From a bacterium (GTDB lineage: Bacteria > Bacillota > Bacilli > Lactobacillales > Streptococcaceae): DNA of 64,000 nt. The translations under genes and the position numbers were made by a program. Of the stretch, positions 26,432 to 37,576 are shown piece by piece. A model generated the notes under the pieces. It was not told the DNA's origin and ran no database searches. It saw nothing but the letters and a program-made list of their open reading frames with translations. Each line of letters starts with the position of its first letter. Position 1 is the first letter of the stretch. Location of the stretch: contig CAJNBX010000001.1 of NCBI GenBank assembly GCA_905221115.1, positions 248,001 to 312,000 of the forward strand, given 5' to 3'.

Positions 26432-26557
26432 TTATGACAGCTTATTTATTTCTAACATAAACTCTGCACATGCCAACAATACTTTCTCATCTGACATAAA
26501 AGGGGAAACATCCATTTTCTGTTTGATATAAATTCGAAAGCCTTCTTCACGCAGAAG
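26432..26557 (-). pseudogene. Possible gene remnant (41-codon tail)
   Basis: The minus strand reads LLREEGFRIYIKQKMDVSPF, then MSDEKVLLACAEFMLEINKL and S, ending in TAA, with a stop immediately before it and no start or ribosome site. Composition is protein-like, so this may be the 3' end of a lost gene. A short direct repeat (CATCTGACATAAA) flanks part of it. Parent not identified. The rest of the 26263-26637 gap shows nothing recognisable. Confidence 0.25.
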
Positions 26558-26637
26558 TTAGTAACCCTTTTACATCTGACATAAATAACCTAGTTTAACC
26601 ACTTCATAGGCATTACTTCCTGTTCTATTCTTATTTC

Positions 26638-26787
26638 ATACTCTTCGAAAATCTCTTCAAACCACGTCAGCATCGCCTTACCGTACGTATGTTACTGACT
26701 TCGTCAGTTTTATCTGCAACTTCAAAGTTGTACTTTGAGCAACCTGCGGCCAGCTTCCTAGTTTGCTCTTTGATTTTCATTGAGTAT
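26638..26787 (+). repeat. BOX element, boxA-boxB-boxC type
   Basis: 150 bp from ATACTCTTCG to TTGAGTAT. It has the boxA core (CGTCAGCATCGCCTTACCGT), a full boxB (TTACTGACTTCGTCAGTTTT and following) absent from the other two copies, and boxC (AACCTGCGGCCAGCTTCC). Confidence 0.92.
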
Positions 26788-26810
26788 CAATTATCAACCA
26801 TGGCATAAGA

Positions 26811-26848
26811 AAACGAGCATATCCAACTGATACATCGCTCGTTTTTTT
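26811..26848. terminator. Terminator downstream of the GDPD gene
   Basis: AAACGAGC (26811-26818) pairs with GCTCGTTT (26837-26844) with T runs; it can serve both strands. A second plus-oriented hairpin (AGAGGT ... ACCTCTTTTT) follows at 26862-26887. Confidence 0.7.
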
Positions 26849-26890
26849 ACTATTTTAGAGGTGAATTTTTGATCAACCTCTTTTTGCTTA

Positions 26891-28654
26891 CTAAAAATTA
26901 AAGAATTCCATGGCCTGTTTGAAAAGCAATTCAGTATACTCAGGGTCTTCTTGGGCAATGGTAACTTGATCTTGAATCATTTCCAAATCATCCGTTATCA
27001 TGCCATCAGCTCCCAAATGAACTGATTTATCAAAGGACTCTGAACTATTAATTGTCCAAACATACAATTTCTGATCGGTATTCCAAAGCTTGTTGACAAA
27101 ATTTTCATCTAAAGTTGAATACTCCATGGTGTAACCTGTAGCCTTGGTTCTTGGAAAAATACTATTATAAGGTAGGATGAAATAGACTGGAATTTGAGAA
27201 TCGTAGGCTAGCACCTGATCAATCACATGGTAGTCTAAAGATTGCATTTGGTGACCATTCTGCTTAAGAACCGTTCCATATTTTTCCATAAAGCGTTTCA
27301 TCATATCTGAACTATCTTTTCGACTGGTTTTAATCTCAATAAGAAGTTTTTGATGCAATTCATTGGCTTTGTTAAGGTAGTCATCAAAACTAGATACCTT
27401 GGTATGATAGCCATTTTCAGAAATATCAAGTTTAGTTAATTCATCCAAAGTTAGATCCTGAGGATTGGCATTAACTCCTGTCAAATTTTTGATATTAGCA
27501 TCATGCATCATGACAAACTGGCCATCTTTTGTTTCCTGAACATCTGTCTCAACGAAATCTGGAGATAACTGAGCGGTTTTTTCTAGTGATTGGACGGTAT
27601 TTTGAACACCATTTTTATCTGAAACACCGCGATGAGAGATAATTAAAGGTTTATGTGAAACTGGAGCTTCTAAATAAACATAACCCTCAAGAGCGAAAAA
27701 GATACAAGCACAGCCCATCACTCCCCATCTCATCCAGTGGTCTTTCTTTCTCCTTGGTGTGATTTCTAGTTCTTCTCCCGTTAAGAAGGAAACAAACTTA
27801 ATGAGAAAGTAAGTCAAGGTCATATAATGGAAATTCTTAATCAAGACAAAATTAATGATTCCTAATACAAGAGATTCCTTATGGGTCAGACCATCCATCA
27901 GTACCTGACTTGCTAAGATTGGAATGAGGAGAAGAATGAAAAATAGATACGTTTTGACGATAATCCAGAGCAAGTTCCAAATATAAAACCAAGATTGCCT
28001 TTTCGTCTTCTCTAGACTGTATCTGACTGCCTCTTTGACTGTCTTCTTCTCAAATAAAAGCTGAGGTAGGGCAAACATGAAACGAACTGAAATGTAAAAT
28101 AGAAGTAAAGCCAGAATAGTAACCACTATACCTACTAGCCAATACTTGTCTTCCACATAATCAACGATAAAGTCCGGAATGACAATTTTATTGAGGTAAT
28201 AAATCTTTAAAATCTTTCGAATCAATGGAAAGAGCATCATGATATAAAAGAAAATAAAGGCCATTTTGGAAATTGTAACTTGCCTCATAAACAAGAAACT
28301 TTGGCGAAAGACCTTGCGACTGTACTCCAGCAAGGTCCTCCTTTCATGATAGAGGAGGTGTCGAGCTCCGATAAAGAGAAGTCCTATCTGGTAATAGGCA
28401 ATCAGTAAATTAACAATTACCAAAACAAATAAAGCAAGACTAACAAATGGCGACCCCTTTATAATGGCAAAAATATTGTTGTAGGAAAGAAAGAGATAAC
28501 CTGTCTGACGGAGTAAAAGTCCAGCAATCCAAGAATTAAGTGGTAACCAGACAAACTCAATCATCATGAATATCAAGAAAAAGAGAAAGAGAATTTTATC
28601 TAGATTAAAGTAGATTTTCCTAAAACCTAGATTTTTAGGTTTTTCAGGTTTCAT
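26891..28654 (-). CDS. Membrane-anchored glycerophosphodiester phosphodiesterase
   Basis: 587 residues. The first ~330 contain about eight hydrophobic segments (a GlpQ-associated membrane domain), followed by a GDPD domain facing outward: LIISHRGVSDKNGVQNT (~337), DFVETDVQETKDGQFVMMHD (~364) and KLLIEIKTSRKD (~430), i.e. the His, Glu-Asp and Glu catalytic/metal residues. It hydrolyses glycerophosphodiesters to glycerol-3-phosphate, probably from lipid or teichoic acid turnover. ATG at 28654 with GGAG is preferred over the in-frame GTG at 28660. Nine bases after the exonuclease gene. Confidence 0.9.
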   Translation of the reverse strand: MKPEKPKNLGFRKIYFNLDKILFLFFLIFMMIEFVWLPLNSWIAGLLLRQTGYLFLSYNNIFAIIKGSPFVSLALFVLVIVNLLIAYYQIGLLFIGARHLLYHERRTLLEYSRKVFRQSFLFMRQVTISKMAFIFFYIMMLFPLIRKILKIYYLNKIVIPDFIVDYVEDKYWLVGIVVTILALLLFYISVRFMFALPQLLFEKKTVKEAVRYSLEKTKRQSWFYIWNLLWIIVKTYLFFILLLIPILASQVLMDGLTHKESLVLGIINFVLIKNFHYMTLTYFLIKFVSFLTGEELEITPRRKKDHWMRWGVMGCACIFFALEGYVYLEAPVSHKPLIISHRGVSDKNGVQNTVQSLEKTAQLSPDFVETDVQETKDGQFVMMHDANIKNLTGVNANPQDLTLDELTKLDISENGYHTKVSSFDDYLNKANELHQKLLIEIKTSRKDSSDMMKRFMEKYGTVLKQNGHQMQSLDYHVIDQVLAYDSQIPVYFILPYNSIFPRTKATGYTMEYSTLDENFVNKLWNTDQKLYVWTINSSESFDKSVHLGADGMITDDLEMIQDQVTIAQEDPEYTELLFKQAMEFFNF

Positions 28655-28662
28655 AGGCACTC

Positions 28663-29253
28663 CTAGTCAAATAATTGAGACAAGTCCAAGCCTCCAAAAG
28701 GATTGTTTGATAGGCTACTTTCTGTCTCTAACAATTCTCTAGCTTGATCCGACTCTAGAAAGGACTCGTAAACACGCGCCGTCATACGAGCATCCTCCAA
28801 GCTATTATGAGACTGACCTTGAAATCCAAGAAATGAGGCAACAGTTTGCAATTTGAGATTGGCAATACCATGTAAATCCGAACTACGGCGTTCAAAAGCT
28901 TCATCATACAAATCCACCTTATACTGCTGGCTATAATCTAAATCATGCTCTGCTAGAATAGGCAAATCACTTTTAGCAGCATTGTATCCAACCATCGGTA
29001 AAGAACCCACAAACTCTTGGAAATCTTTTATAACTTTCTCCACTGGAGGGGCATCTTTTAAGGTCTCAGCTGTAATCCCAGTCAAACCATTGATAAAACT
29101 CTTTAGAGGCACACTGGTATGAACATAGGAATCATAGGCATCGATTTCCTGACCATATCTAAAACGCACTGCCGATACTTGAATCAAGTGTGTTTGCCCT
29201 TCATGCTGATTAAATTCTAAATCGAAAGCAATGTAATCTTCTAATCGTTCCAT
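28663..29253 (-). CDS. DEDD-family 3'-5' exonuclease (DnaQ-like)
   Basis: 196 residues with the ordered exonuclease motifs: ExoI DLEFN (residues ~11-15; Asp-x-Glu), ExoII GYNAAKSDLPIL, ExoIII SHNSLEDARMTARV (His-x4-Asp). It is single-domain, so more likely a repair or RNA-processing exonuclease than the polymerase proofreader, which in Firmicutes is built into PolC. AGAGGAGAGG ribosome site. Confidence 0.85.
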   Translation of the reverse strand: MERLEDYIAFDLEFNQHEGQTHLIQVSAVRFRYGQEIDAYDSYVHTSVPLKSFINGLTGITAETLKDAPPVEKVIKDFQEFVGSLPMVGYNAAKSDLPILAEHDLDYSQQYKVDLYDEAFERRSSDLHGIANLKLQTVASFLGFQGQSHNSLEDARMTARVYESFLESDQARELLETESSLSNNPFGGLDLSQLFD

Positions 29254-29356
29254 TTTCTACCTCTCCTCTACTGTTATTTTACTTGAGCAACTATACTATT
29301 TAGATTAGAAATAAAAGAAGCCATCAGGTTAGCATTTAACCTAAACAGCTCCTTGA

Positions 29357-29848
29357 TTATCCTCCAAATAAACGAGCAAAAAAGCCTTTCTTAGTCGATT
29401 GGACTTCTTCTTTTGCTTGGTCCAGCTCTAGCTTAAGATTTTCTTGATCCTTCATTGCTTGAAGAGTCAATTGTTGCTGCTGATCAAGTTGTTTATCTTT
29501 CTCAGCAATCTGACGGTCTTTGATGCGCATCTGCTCGTCTTTTTCTGATAACTGACGATCCTTGGCTTTTAATTGTTCATAGAGACGAAGAATTTCTGCA
29601 TTCTTCTCATCAACCAGAATCTCCATCAGTTCACGTTGCTTGACATCTTCACTGACAGGTTCATCTTCAAAAATCGTTTTTTTATAGATTTCTTCTAGCT
29701 TAATCAAACCACTTCTGGTAACGACTGTTACCCCTTTGTCATTTTTGTCTGTGTCTTCTTCTGGTAATTCTTTGACACGGTTATTGATTGCTTGACGAGA
29801 TAATCCTAAGACCTCTGCAATCTCACTGACGGTCATTTCAATACTCAT
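29357..29848 (-). CDS. rocS: Chromosome segregation protein RocS
   Basis: 163 residues, matching the known length of pneumococcal RocS. N-terminal helix-turn-helix (MTVSEIAEVLGLSRQAINNR) that binds DNA, a long coiled coil (~90-150, rich in K, E, Q and D: RQLSEKDEQMRIKDRQIAEK), and a C-terminal amphipathic membrane-binding tail KKGFFARLFGG. In S. pneumoniae RocS links nucleoid segregation to capsule kinase CpsD and protects the nucleoid from premature septation. Flanked by mtnN, macP and glmU as in pneumococcus. CAGAGGA ribosome site. Confidence 0.92.
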   Translation of the reverse strand: MSIEMTVSEIAEVLGLSRQAINNRVKELPEEDTDKNDKGVTVVTRSGLIKLEEIYKKTIFEDEPVSEDVKQRELMEILVDEKNAEILRLYEQLKAKDRQLSEKDEQMRIKDRQIAEKDKQLDQQQQLTLQAMKDQENLKLELDQAKEEVQSTKKGFFARLFGG

Positions 29849-29924
29849 AATATCCTCTGAAACGTTTTCTAGCTTTTCTTTACTTAAATCTTATCATAAG
29901 CTAGAAAAACTGTCAAATTTCCGC

Positions 29925-30617
29925 TTAATCTAAAGCCTTCAAAAAGGCTAATAAGACTTGGGCAGAGCGACGTCCAGCTTCGATAATAAACTCATCAAAA
30001 GAGATGTTTGCTTCATGGTTGGCATTATCACTCATAGCTCGGATGACTAAAACTGGAAGATTAAGGGCATGCGCTGCCTGAGCAATAGCTGCCCCCTCCA
30101 TCTCCACGGCTAAAACTTCTGGGAAATGAGACTTAATCGCTTCAATCTTATCATTTCCTGCAACAAAACTATCTCCTGTAGCAATCATACCAAGATGCCA
30201 GTTCTGGTCCAATTGAGATAAACTCTCTTGGATTTTAGCAACAAAGGTTTTATCTGATTCGAAATAAAGCGGTTGTTGCGCCATTTGTCCATAAGCATAA
30301 CCAAAAGCTGTGACATCAACATCATGATAGGCTAATTTGTCAGCAATCACGACATCCCCAACAGCAATACCTTCTGCCACTGCCCCAGCTGATCCCGTAT
30401 TAATTAGAGCATCCACCTGGAAATGATCAGCCAAAATTGCCACACTCATAGCAGACATCACTTTACCAATTCCACTTTCTACAAGAACGACTTCATGAGA
30501 GGCAATAGTTCCTGTGTGATAGGTATTGCCTAAAACAACTTGCTCCTGGGCATTGTCTAAATGCTTGACCAGATAAGCCAGTTCTTCTGGCATGGCCGCA
30601 ATAATTCCTATTTTCAT
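29925..30617 (-). CDS. mtnN: 5'-methylthioadenosine/S-adenosylhomocysteine nucleosidase
   Basis: 230 residues (Pfs). It cleaves SAH and MTA, recycling SAM by-products and leading to the AI-2 precursor. Family motifs: MKIGIIAAMPEEL start with the catalytic Glu at ~12, NTGSAGAV (~73), ATGDSFV, AVEMEGAAIAQ (Glu near 173) and VIRAMSDNAN with catalytic Asp. AAGGAAT ribosome site; lies between macP and rocS. Confidence 0.96.
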   Translation of the reverse strand: MKIGIIAAMPEELAYLVKHLDNAQEQVVLGNTYHTGTIASHEVVLVESGIGKVMSAMSVAILADHFQVDALINTGSAGAVAEGIAVGDVVIADKLAYHDVDVTAFGYAYGQMAQQPLYFESDKTFVAKIQESLSQLDQNWHLGMIATGDSFVAGNDKIEAIKSHFPEVLAVEMEGAAIAQAAHALNLPVLVIRAMSDNANHEANISFDEFIIEAGRRSAQVLLAFLKALD

Positions 30618-30633
30618 TTCAATTCCTTTTCTA

Positions 30634-30945
30634 TTACAAAAGTTTCATTGCTAAGACAAGCAAAATCAAGAGAAAGATGACTGCAAATAAAATCTTATTC
30701 AACTTAGAATTGAAGACATTTCTCTTAGTATTTTCAATGCGACGACTTTTATGAATAGACGGTTCGACCTGAATCTTCAAGGTTTCCTGACTAAAACCAT
30801 GCCCCTTAGGATTGGCATAACCAAAACGGGAAGAAGAAGTTGGTAAAATCTTGGTTTCCTCATCATCAAGTAAAGGAGGACCCGAAATTTTTTCGCCTCT
30901 ATTAGCTCTTTCAATCATTTCATCCGTTAATAAAGGTTTACCCAT
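30634..30945 (-). CDS. macP: MacP, membrane cofactor of PBP2a
   Basis: 103 residues: [20 protein letters not shown] at the start, an acidic segment [10 protein letters not shown], then a single C-terminal helix ([20 protein letters not shown]). It matches pneumococcal MacP, which activates the wall polymerase PBP2a and is phosphorylated by StkP at a Thr near residue 32; here a Thr follows DDEE at 31. The ATG at 30945 has a perfect GAGGAGG site; the longer frame to 30978 overlaps the Nudix gene and is not used. Confidence 0.9.
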   Translation of the reverse strand: MGKPLLTDEMIERANRGEKISGPPLLDDEETKILPTSSSRFGYANPKGHGFSQETLKIQVEPSIHKSRRIENTKRNVFNSKLNKILFAVIFLLILLVLAMKLL

Positions 30946-30956
30946 ACTGACCTCCT

Positions 30957-31502
30957 CTATTTTTTGTGCAATTCCCAATATTGAACAGCCATAATTGTCT
31001 TGGCATCACAAATATGACCTGATTGGATTAATTCCTTAGCTTCTTCTAAGCTCACTTCAAGGACTTCCAAGGTTTCATCCTCATCCTGCGGACGCGGATT
31101 TTCCACCTTTGTCAAATCGCTGGCTAGGTATAGTTTTAACTTCTCATTACAAAAGCCAATAGCTGAATAAAAATCGTACAAGAGTTCTAATTTCCCTGTA
31201 TAGGCTGTTTCTTCCTCCAGTTCACGCAGAGCTGCTGCAACAGGGTCAGTATTTTCTCCTACTTCCAGTTTTCCAGCTGGAATTTCGTAAGAGACAGCCT
31301 CGATAGCTTTGCGATACTGCTTGACCAAGATAAGTTTTTGTTCATCCGTTACTGCTAAAACACAGACAGCCCCATTGTGGAAAATCAAATCCCGTTGGGC
31401 AGTTCCCTTGCCTTCTGGTAATTCAACCTGATCTTGAACCAGTTTAAATATTGGTCCTTGATAGATTTCTTTTCGGCTAAGCGTTTTTTCTTCAAATTCC
31501 AT
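30957..31502 (-). CDS. Nudix hydrolase, ADP-ribose pyrophosphatase type
   Basis: 181 residues. [20 protein letters not shown] followed by ELEEET forms the Nudix box; it has two residues more than the standard seven between the first Glu and the REL core, and Ala instead of the final Gly. The ADP-ribose-type motifs [12 protein letters not shown] and [15 protein letters not shown] are present. It likely clears ADP-ribose or related sugars. GTAGGAG ribosome site, 9 bases after glmU. Confidence 0.88.
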   Translation of the reverse strand: MEFEEKTLSRKEIYQGPIFKLVQDQVELPEGKGTAQRDLIFHNGAVCVLAVTDEQKLILVKQYRKAIEAVSYEIPAGKLEVGENTDPVAAALRELEEETAYTGKLELLYDFYSAIGFCNEKLKLYLASDLTKVENPRPQDEDETLEVLEVSLEEAKELIQSGHICDAKTIMAVQYWELHKK

Positions 31503-31511
31503 GATAGGCTC

Positions 31512-32906
<1,395 letters not shown>

Positions 32907-32922
32907 CTAGAAATTCCCTTTT

Positions 32923-32928
32923 ATTATA
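32923..32928 (-). promoter_or_regulatory. glmU promoter (extended -10)
   Basis: TGGTATAAT on the minus strand, 31 bases before the glmU ATG; -35 poorly conserved. Confidence 0.55.
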
Positions 32929-33008
32929 CCATATTTCAAATCATTCCGCGCTCTTGAATGAAAAAATGCTCTAAAGTCCTTTCTTAACCCATTTTTTGAG
33001 TATTTTTT

Positions 33009-33037
33009 TTGATTTTTTTTCATTTTTAAGGTAGAAT
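33009..33037 (+). promoter_or_regulatory. Promoter of the GH25 gene (leaderless type)
   Basis: -35 TTGATT (33009-33014), 17 bp, -10 TAGAAT (33032-33037), and then only eight bases to the ATG at 33046, placing the transcription start at the start codon. Confidence 0.6.
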
Positions 33038-33045
33038 TATGACAT

Positions 33046-33846
33046 ATGAGAAAGAAAATTAATCCGCTTATTTTGTTTGGTTTTTTTGGGATTATGATAT
33101 TCATTTTAATCCTAAATCGCCCTCGTTTTGAGGACCATCCTGTAAAAACAAAGTCAAATATCGCGCAAGTAGAATCGCAAGCGCTACATAATATAGATAA
33201 ACCGGTGATTGATGTTTCTGGTTGGCAACGACCTGAGGAAATTAATTACGATACTCTCTCCCAAAACATTTCAGGAGCTATCGTTCGTGTCCATAGTGGC
33301 GCTCAGTCTTCAAAAGAAAATGATGCTTCCTTTGTTAATGGGGTAGACAAGGCCTTTAAAACCCATATTACCGAGTTTCAAAAACGAAATGTCCCAGTTG
33401 GTGTCTATGCTTATTTAGCTGGAAAAAATATCCAAGAAATGGAAAAAGCCGCTGAAGTTTTTTATAACGCCTCTTCACCATACAGCCCTAGTTACTATTG
33501 GCTAGACGTAGAAGAAAAAACCATGTCCAATATGAACGAAGGTGTTGAAGCCTTTCGTGCAAAACTAGAATCGCTAGGTGCTAAAAACATCGGTATCTAC
33601 GTTGGGGTCTACTTCATGGAAGAACACAGTATTGATACGGACAAGTTTACGTCTGTTTGGATTCCTTCATACGGTTCAAATACTGGATTTTTCGAAAGCA
33701 AACCTAATACGGACTTAGATTACGACATCCACCAGTACACTTCTAAAGGAAAAATTGCTGGCTTTGACCACGATTTAGATATCAACGTCATCTCTTCCTT
33801 AAAAAACAAAGAAGAAACCTTTAGAAAACTCTTTTTAAAACCTTAA
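33046..33846 (+). CDS. GH25-family lysozyme-like protein, membrane anchored
   Basis: 266 residues. N-terminal membrane anchor (NPLILFGFFGIMIFILILN, no lipobox), then a glycosyl hydrolase 25 barrel: VIDVSGWQRPEEINYD (~57), VGVYAYLAG (~121) and the catalytic pair region YYWLDVEEKT (~150), then DYDIHQYTSKG near the end. Such enzymes cleave the MurNAc-GlcNAc bond in peptidoglycan. No choline-binding repeats, so it is not LytC-like. No ribosome site fits the ATG; a leaderless mRNA is predicted. Confidence 0.87.
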   Translation: MRKKINPLILFGFFGIMIFILILNRPRFEDHPVKTKSNIAQVESQALHNIDKPVIDVSGWQRPEEINYDTLSQNISGAIVRVHSGAQSSKENDASFVNGVDKAFKTHITEFQKRNVPVGVYAYLAGKNIQEMEKAAEVFYNASSPYSPSYYWLDVEEKTMSNMNEGVEAFRAKLESLGAKNIGIYVGVYFMEEHSIDTDKFTSVWIPSYGSNTGFFESKPNTDLDYDIHQYTSKGKIAGFDHDLDINVISSLKNKEETFRKLFLKP

Positions 33847-33892
33847 AAGCATTTGTTTAGCATTTGCTTTTTCTTTTTGTGTTTGATTGTGA

Positions 33893-33898
33893 TACAAT
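33893..33898 (+). promoter_or_regulatory. Promoter of the DUF368-ybaK-phosphatase operon
   Basis: Extended -10 TGATACAAT, 42 bases before the DUF368 ATG; -35 weak. Confidence 0.5.
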
Positions 33899-33940
33899 AT
33901 AGTAAGGATTTTTTGAAATAGAAATAGTTGGAGGAAACAT

Positions 33941-34783
33941 ATGCTCTCATGGTTAGCACGCCTTATTAAAGGGATTGTCATTGCTCTTGGATTTATCTTA
34001 CCGGGAATTTCCGGAGGGGTTCTAGCAGCAATCTTAGGAATTTATGAACGAATGATTGGTTTTCTGGCCCATCCCTTTAAAGACTTTAAAGAAAATGTTT
34101 TGTACTTTATTCCAGTTGCCATCGGTATGCTTCTGGGAATCGGCTTATTTTCCTACCCGATTGAATACCTGCTTGAAAATTATCAGGTCTTTGTCTTATG
34201 GAGCTTTGCAGGTGCCATCATTGGTACAGTTCCTAGCCTTCTCAAAGAATCAACTCGAGAATCTGACCGAGACAAGATTGATTTAGCTTGGTTCTGGACA
34301 ACCTTTATCATTTCTGGATTAGGACTCTATGCCTTAAATTTTGTTGTTGGAACCTTAAGTGCCAGCTTTCTTAATTTCGTCCTAGCTGGTGCACTGCTGG
34401 CTCTTGGCGTATTAGTTCCTGGCCTCAGTCCATCAAATCTACTTTTGATTTTGGGTCTCTATGCTCCTATGTTGACTGGTTTTAAAACCTTTGACCTCTT
34501 TGGAACCTTCTTTCCGATTGGAATCGGGGCAGGTGCAACTCTCATCATTTTTTCAAAATTGATGGATTATGCCTTAAACAACTACCACTCACGCGTCTAT
34601 CATTTCATCATCGGTATCGTACTTTCTAGTACCCTTCTGATCTTGATTCCAAATGCAGGAAACGCTGAAAGTATCCAATACACTGGCCTTTCTCTTGTTG
34701 GGTATGTCATCATTGCCTTTTTCTTTGCGCTGGGAATCTGGCTTGGTATTTGGATGAGCCAATTGGAGGATAAGTATAAATAA
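33941..34783 (+). CDS. DUF368 membrane protein, PopT-type undecaprenyl-phosphate translocase candidate
   Basis: 280 residues with about eight hydrophobic segments and two copies of the family's glycine/proline re-entrant motif: IALGFILPGISGGVLAAILG (~16-35) and LGVLVPGLSPSNLLLILGLY (~151-170). DUF368 proteins (PopT) have been shown in V. cholerae and S. aureus to recycle the lipid carrier undecaprenyl phosphate across the membrane. That role is inferred here from the family. TTGGAGG ribosome site; overlaps ybaK by one base (TAATG). Confidence 0.87.
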   Translation: MLSWLARLIKGIVIALGFILPGISGGVLAAILGIYERMIGFLAHPFKDFKENVLYFIPVAIGMLLGIGLFSYPIEYLLENYQVFVLWSFAGAIIGTVPSLLKESTRESDRDKIDLAWFWTTFIISGLGLYALNFVVGTLSASFLNFVLAGALLALGVLVPGLSPSNLLLILGLYAPMLTGFKTFDLFGTFFPIGIGAGATLIIFSKLMDYALNNYHSRVYHFIIGIVLSSTLLILIPNAGNAESIQYTGLSLVGYVIIAFFFALGIWLGIWMSQLEDKYK

Positions 34784-35265
34784 TGGCAAAAAAAGTTAAA
34801 GTCAAAAAAACATTAGTAGAACAAATCCTGTCTAAAGCAGGTATCCCACATCAGGGGATTCAAATCAATGCCCTGGAAGGAGAGCTGCCTCAAGGTTATG
34901 AACGAGATCAGATTTTCAAAACCTTGGCGCTTTTGGGAGATAAAACAGGACCGATTATCGGAATTGTCCCTATCACCCAACACTTGTCTGAAAAGAAACT
35001 AGCCAAAATTTCTGGCAACAAAAAAGTGAGCATGATTCCACAAAAGGACTTGGAAAAAACAACTGGTTACATTCATGGAGCCAATAATCCTGTCGGAATT
35101 CGTCAGAAACACAATTATCCCATTTTTATCGATAAGATCGCTCTAGACTTGGATCAAATGATTGTCTCTGCTGGAGAAGTTGGTCACAGCATTATCGTCG
35201 CGCCACAAGACTTGGCCAGCTTTGTAAAAGCTGACTTTGCAGATATCTTGGAGGGCAGCAAGTAA
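34783..35265 (+). CDS. ybaK: Cys-tRNA(Pro)/Cys-tRNA(Cys) deacylase YbaK
   Basis: 160 residues, YbaK/EbsC fold that hydrolyses Cys mischarged on tRNA-Pro. Conserved Lys in the IFKTLALLGDKTG segment (~46), GYIHGANNPVGIRQK (~103) and the GEVGHSIIVAPQDL tail. Starts inside the stop of the DUF368 gene and ends overlapping the next start (TAATG): a coupled three-gene unit. Confidence 0.93.
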   Translation: MAKKVKVKKTLVEQILSKAGIPHQGIQINALEGELPQGYERDQIFKTLALLGDKTGPIIGIVPITQHLSEKKLAKISGNKKVSMIPQKDLEKTTGYIHGANNPVGIRQKHNYPIFIDKIALDLDQMIVSAGEVGHSIIVAPQDLASFVKADFADILEGSK

Positions 35266-35882
35266 TGAAACTCTACTTTGTCCGCCACGGTCGTACCGTC
35301 TGGAACCAAGAAGGACGCTTTCAAGGTGCTAGTGGAGATTCTCCCCTTCTTCCTGAATCCATTGAAACCCTAAAACAACTAGGCCAGTATCTCAAGGATA
35401 TTCCTTTTGATCAAATTTATTCAAGTGATTTACCTCGAGCGGTCAAATCTGCCGAGATTATCCAAAGTCAACTCCAGACCCCCTGTCCTTTAGAAAGTGT
35501 TCCTAATCTCCGTGAATGGCAGCTAGGGAAGTTGGAAGGTTTGAAAATTGCAACCTTGGAATCTATTTACCCGCAACAAATCAAAGCTTTCCGATCTAAT
35601 CTTGCTCAATTTGACACTCAAATGTTTGGAGCCGAATCCCTCTATAGCACAACACAACGAACTATCCAATTTATCAAATCATTAAAAGATAGTCCAGCTG
35701 AGCGTATTCTAATTGTCGGTCACGGTGCTAATCTTACTGCTAGTCTTCGTACTCTTCTAGGATATAAAGAACCACTTCTTCGTAAAGATGGCGGTCTAGC
35801 AAATGCCAGCCTGACCATTCTAGAAACCCATGATTTTGAAACATTTACTCTCGATACTTGGAATGATACTTCTTATCAATAA
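35265..35882 (+). CDS. Histidine phosphatase family protein
   Basis: 205 residues with the phosphohistidine motif RHGRT (7-11), YSSDLPRAVKSAEI (~51), Glu in LREWQLGKLEG and the second His in ILIVGHGANLTAS (~153). Related to phosphoglycerate-mutase-like phosphatases; substrate unknown. Last gene of the operon, before a terminator. Confidence 0.9.
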   Translation: MKLYFVRHGRTVWNQEGRFQGASGDSPLLPESIETLKQLGQYLKDIPFDQIYSSDLPRAVKSAEIIQSQLQTPCPLESVPNLREWQLGKLEGLKIATLESIYPQQIKAFRSNLAQFDTQMFGAESLYSTTQRTIQFIKSLKDSPAERILIVGHGANLTASLRTLLGYKEPLLRKDGGLANASLTILETHDFETFTLDTWNDTSYQ

Positions 35883-35883
35883 C

Positions 35884-35920
35884 AGAACTTGATTATAGCG
35901 TCAAGTTCTTTGTAGTTTTT
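35884..35920 (+). terminator. Terminator of the DUF368 operon
   Basis: AGAACTTGA (35884-35892) pairs with TCAAGTTCT (35901-35909), followed by TTGTAGTTTTT. Confidence 0.8.
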
Positions 35921-35931
35921 AAAGATTATCC

Positions 35932-35960
35932 GTGAATTTCTTGCTTATTTATGATAAAAT
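35932..35960 (+). promoter_or_regulatory. lysS promoter
   Basis: GTGAAT (35932-35937), 17 bp, TAAAAT (35955-35960) with TG extension; 58 bases before the lysS ATG. Confidence 0.5.
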
Positions 35961-36009
35961 GGGAGTATCGCAAAAATGACTCATCGTATTCAATTTTGAG
36001 TAAAACTAG

Positions 36010-37509
<1,500 letters not shown>

Positions 37510-37516
37510 TCTCTTA

Positions 37517-37545
37517 TCCTCTGACTCTTGTCAGGGGATTTTTTG
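37517..37545 (+). terminator. lysS terminator
   Basis: TCCTCTGAC pairs with GTCAGGGGA, followed by TTTTTTG. Confidence 0.85.
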
Positions 37546-37549
37546 ATGC

Positions 37550-37576
37550 AAAAAAAGACTGAGTAAAAACTCAATC
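37550..37576 (-). terminator. Terminator of the amino-acid ABC operon
   Basis: Minus strand GATTGAGT-TTTT-ACTCAGTC followed by seven T; it overlaps the 3' end of the binding-protein gene and converges with the lysS terminator. Confidence 0.8.
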
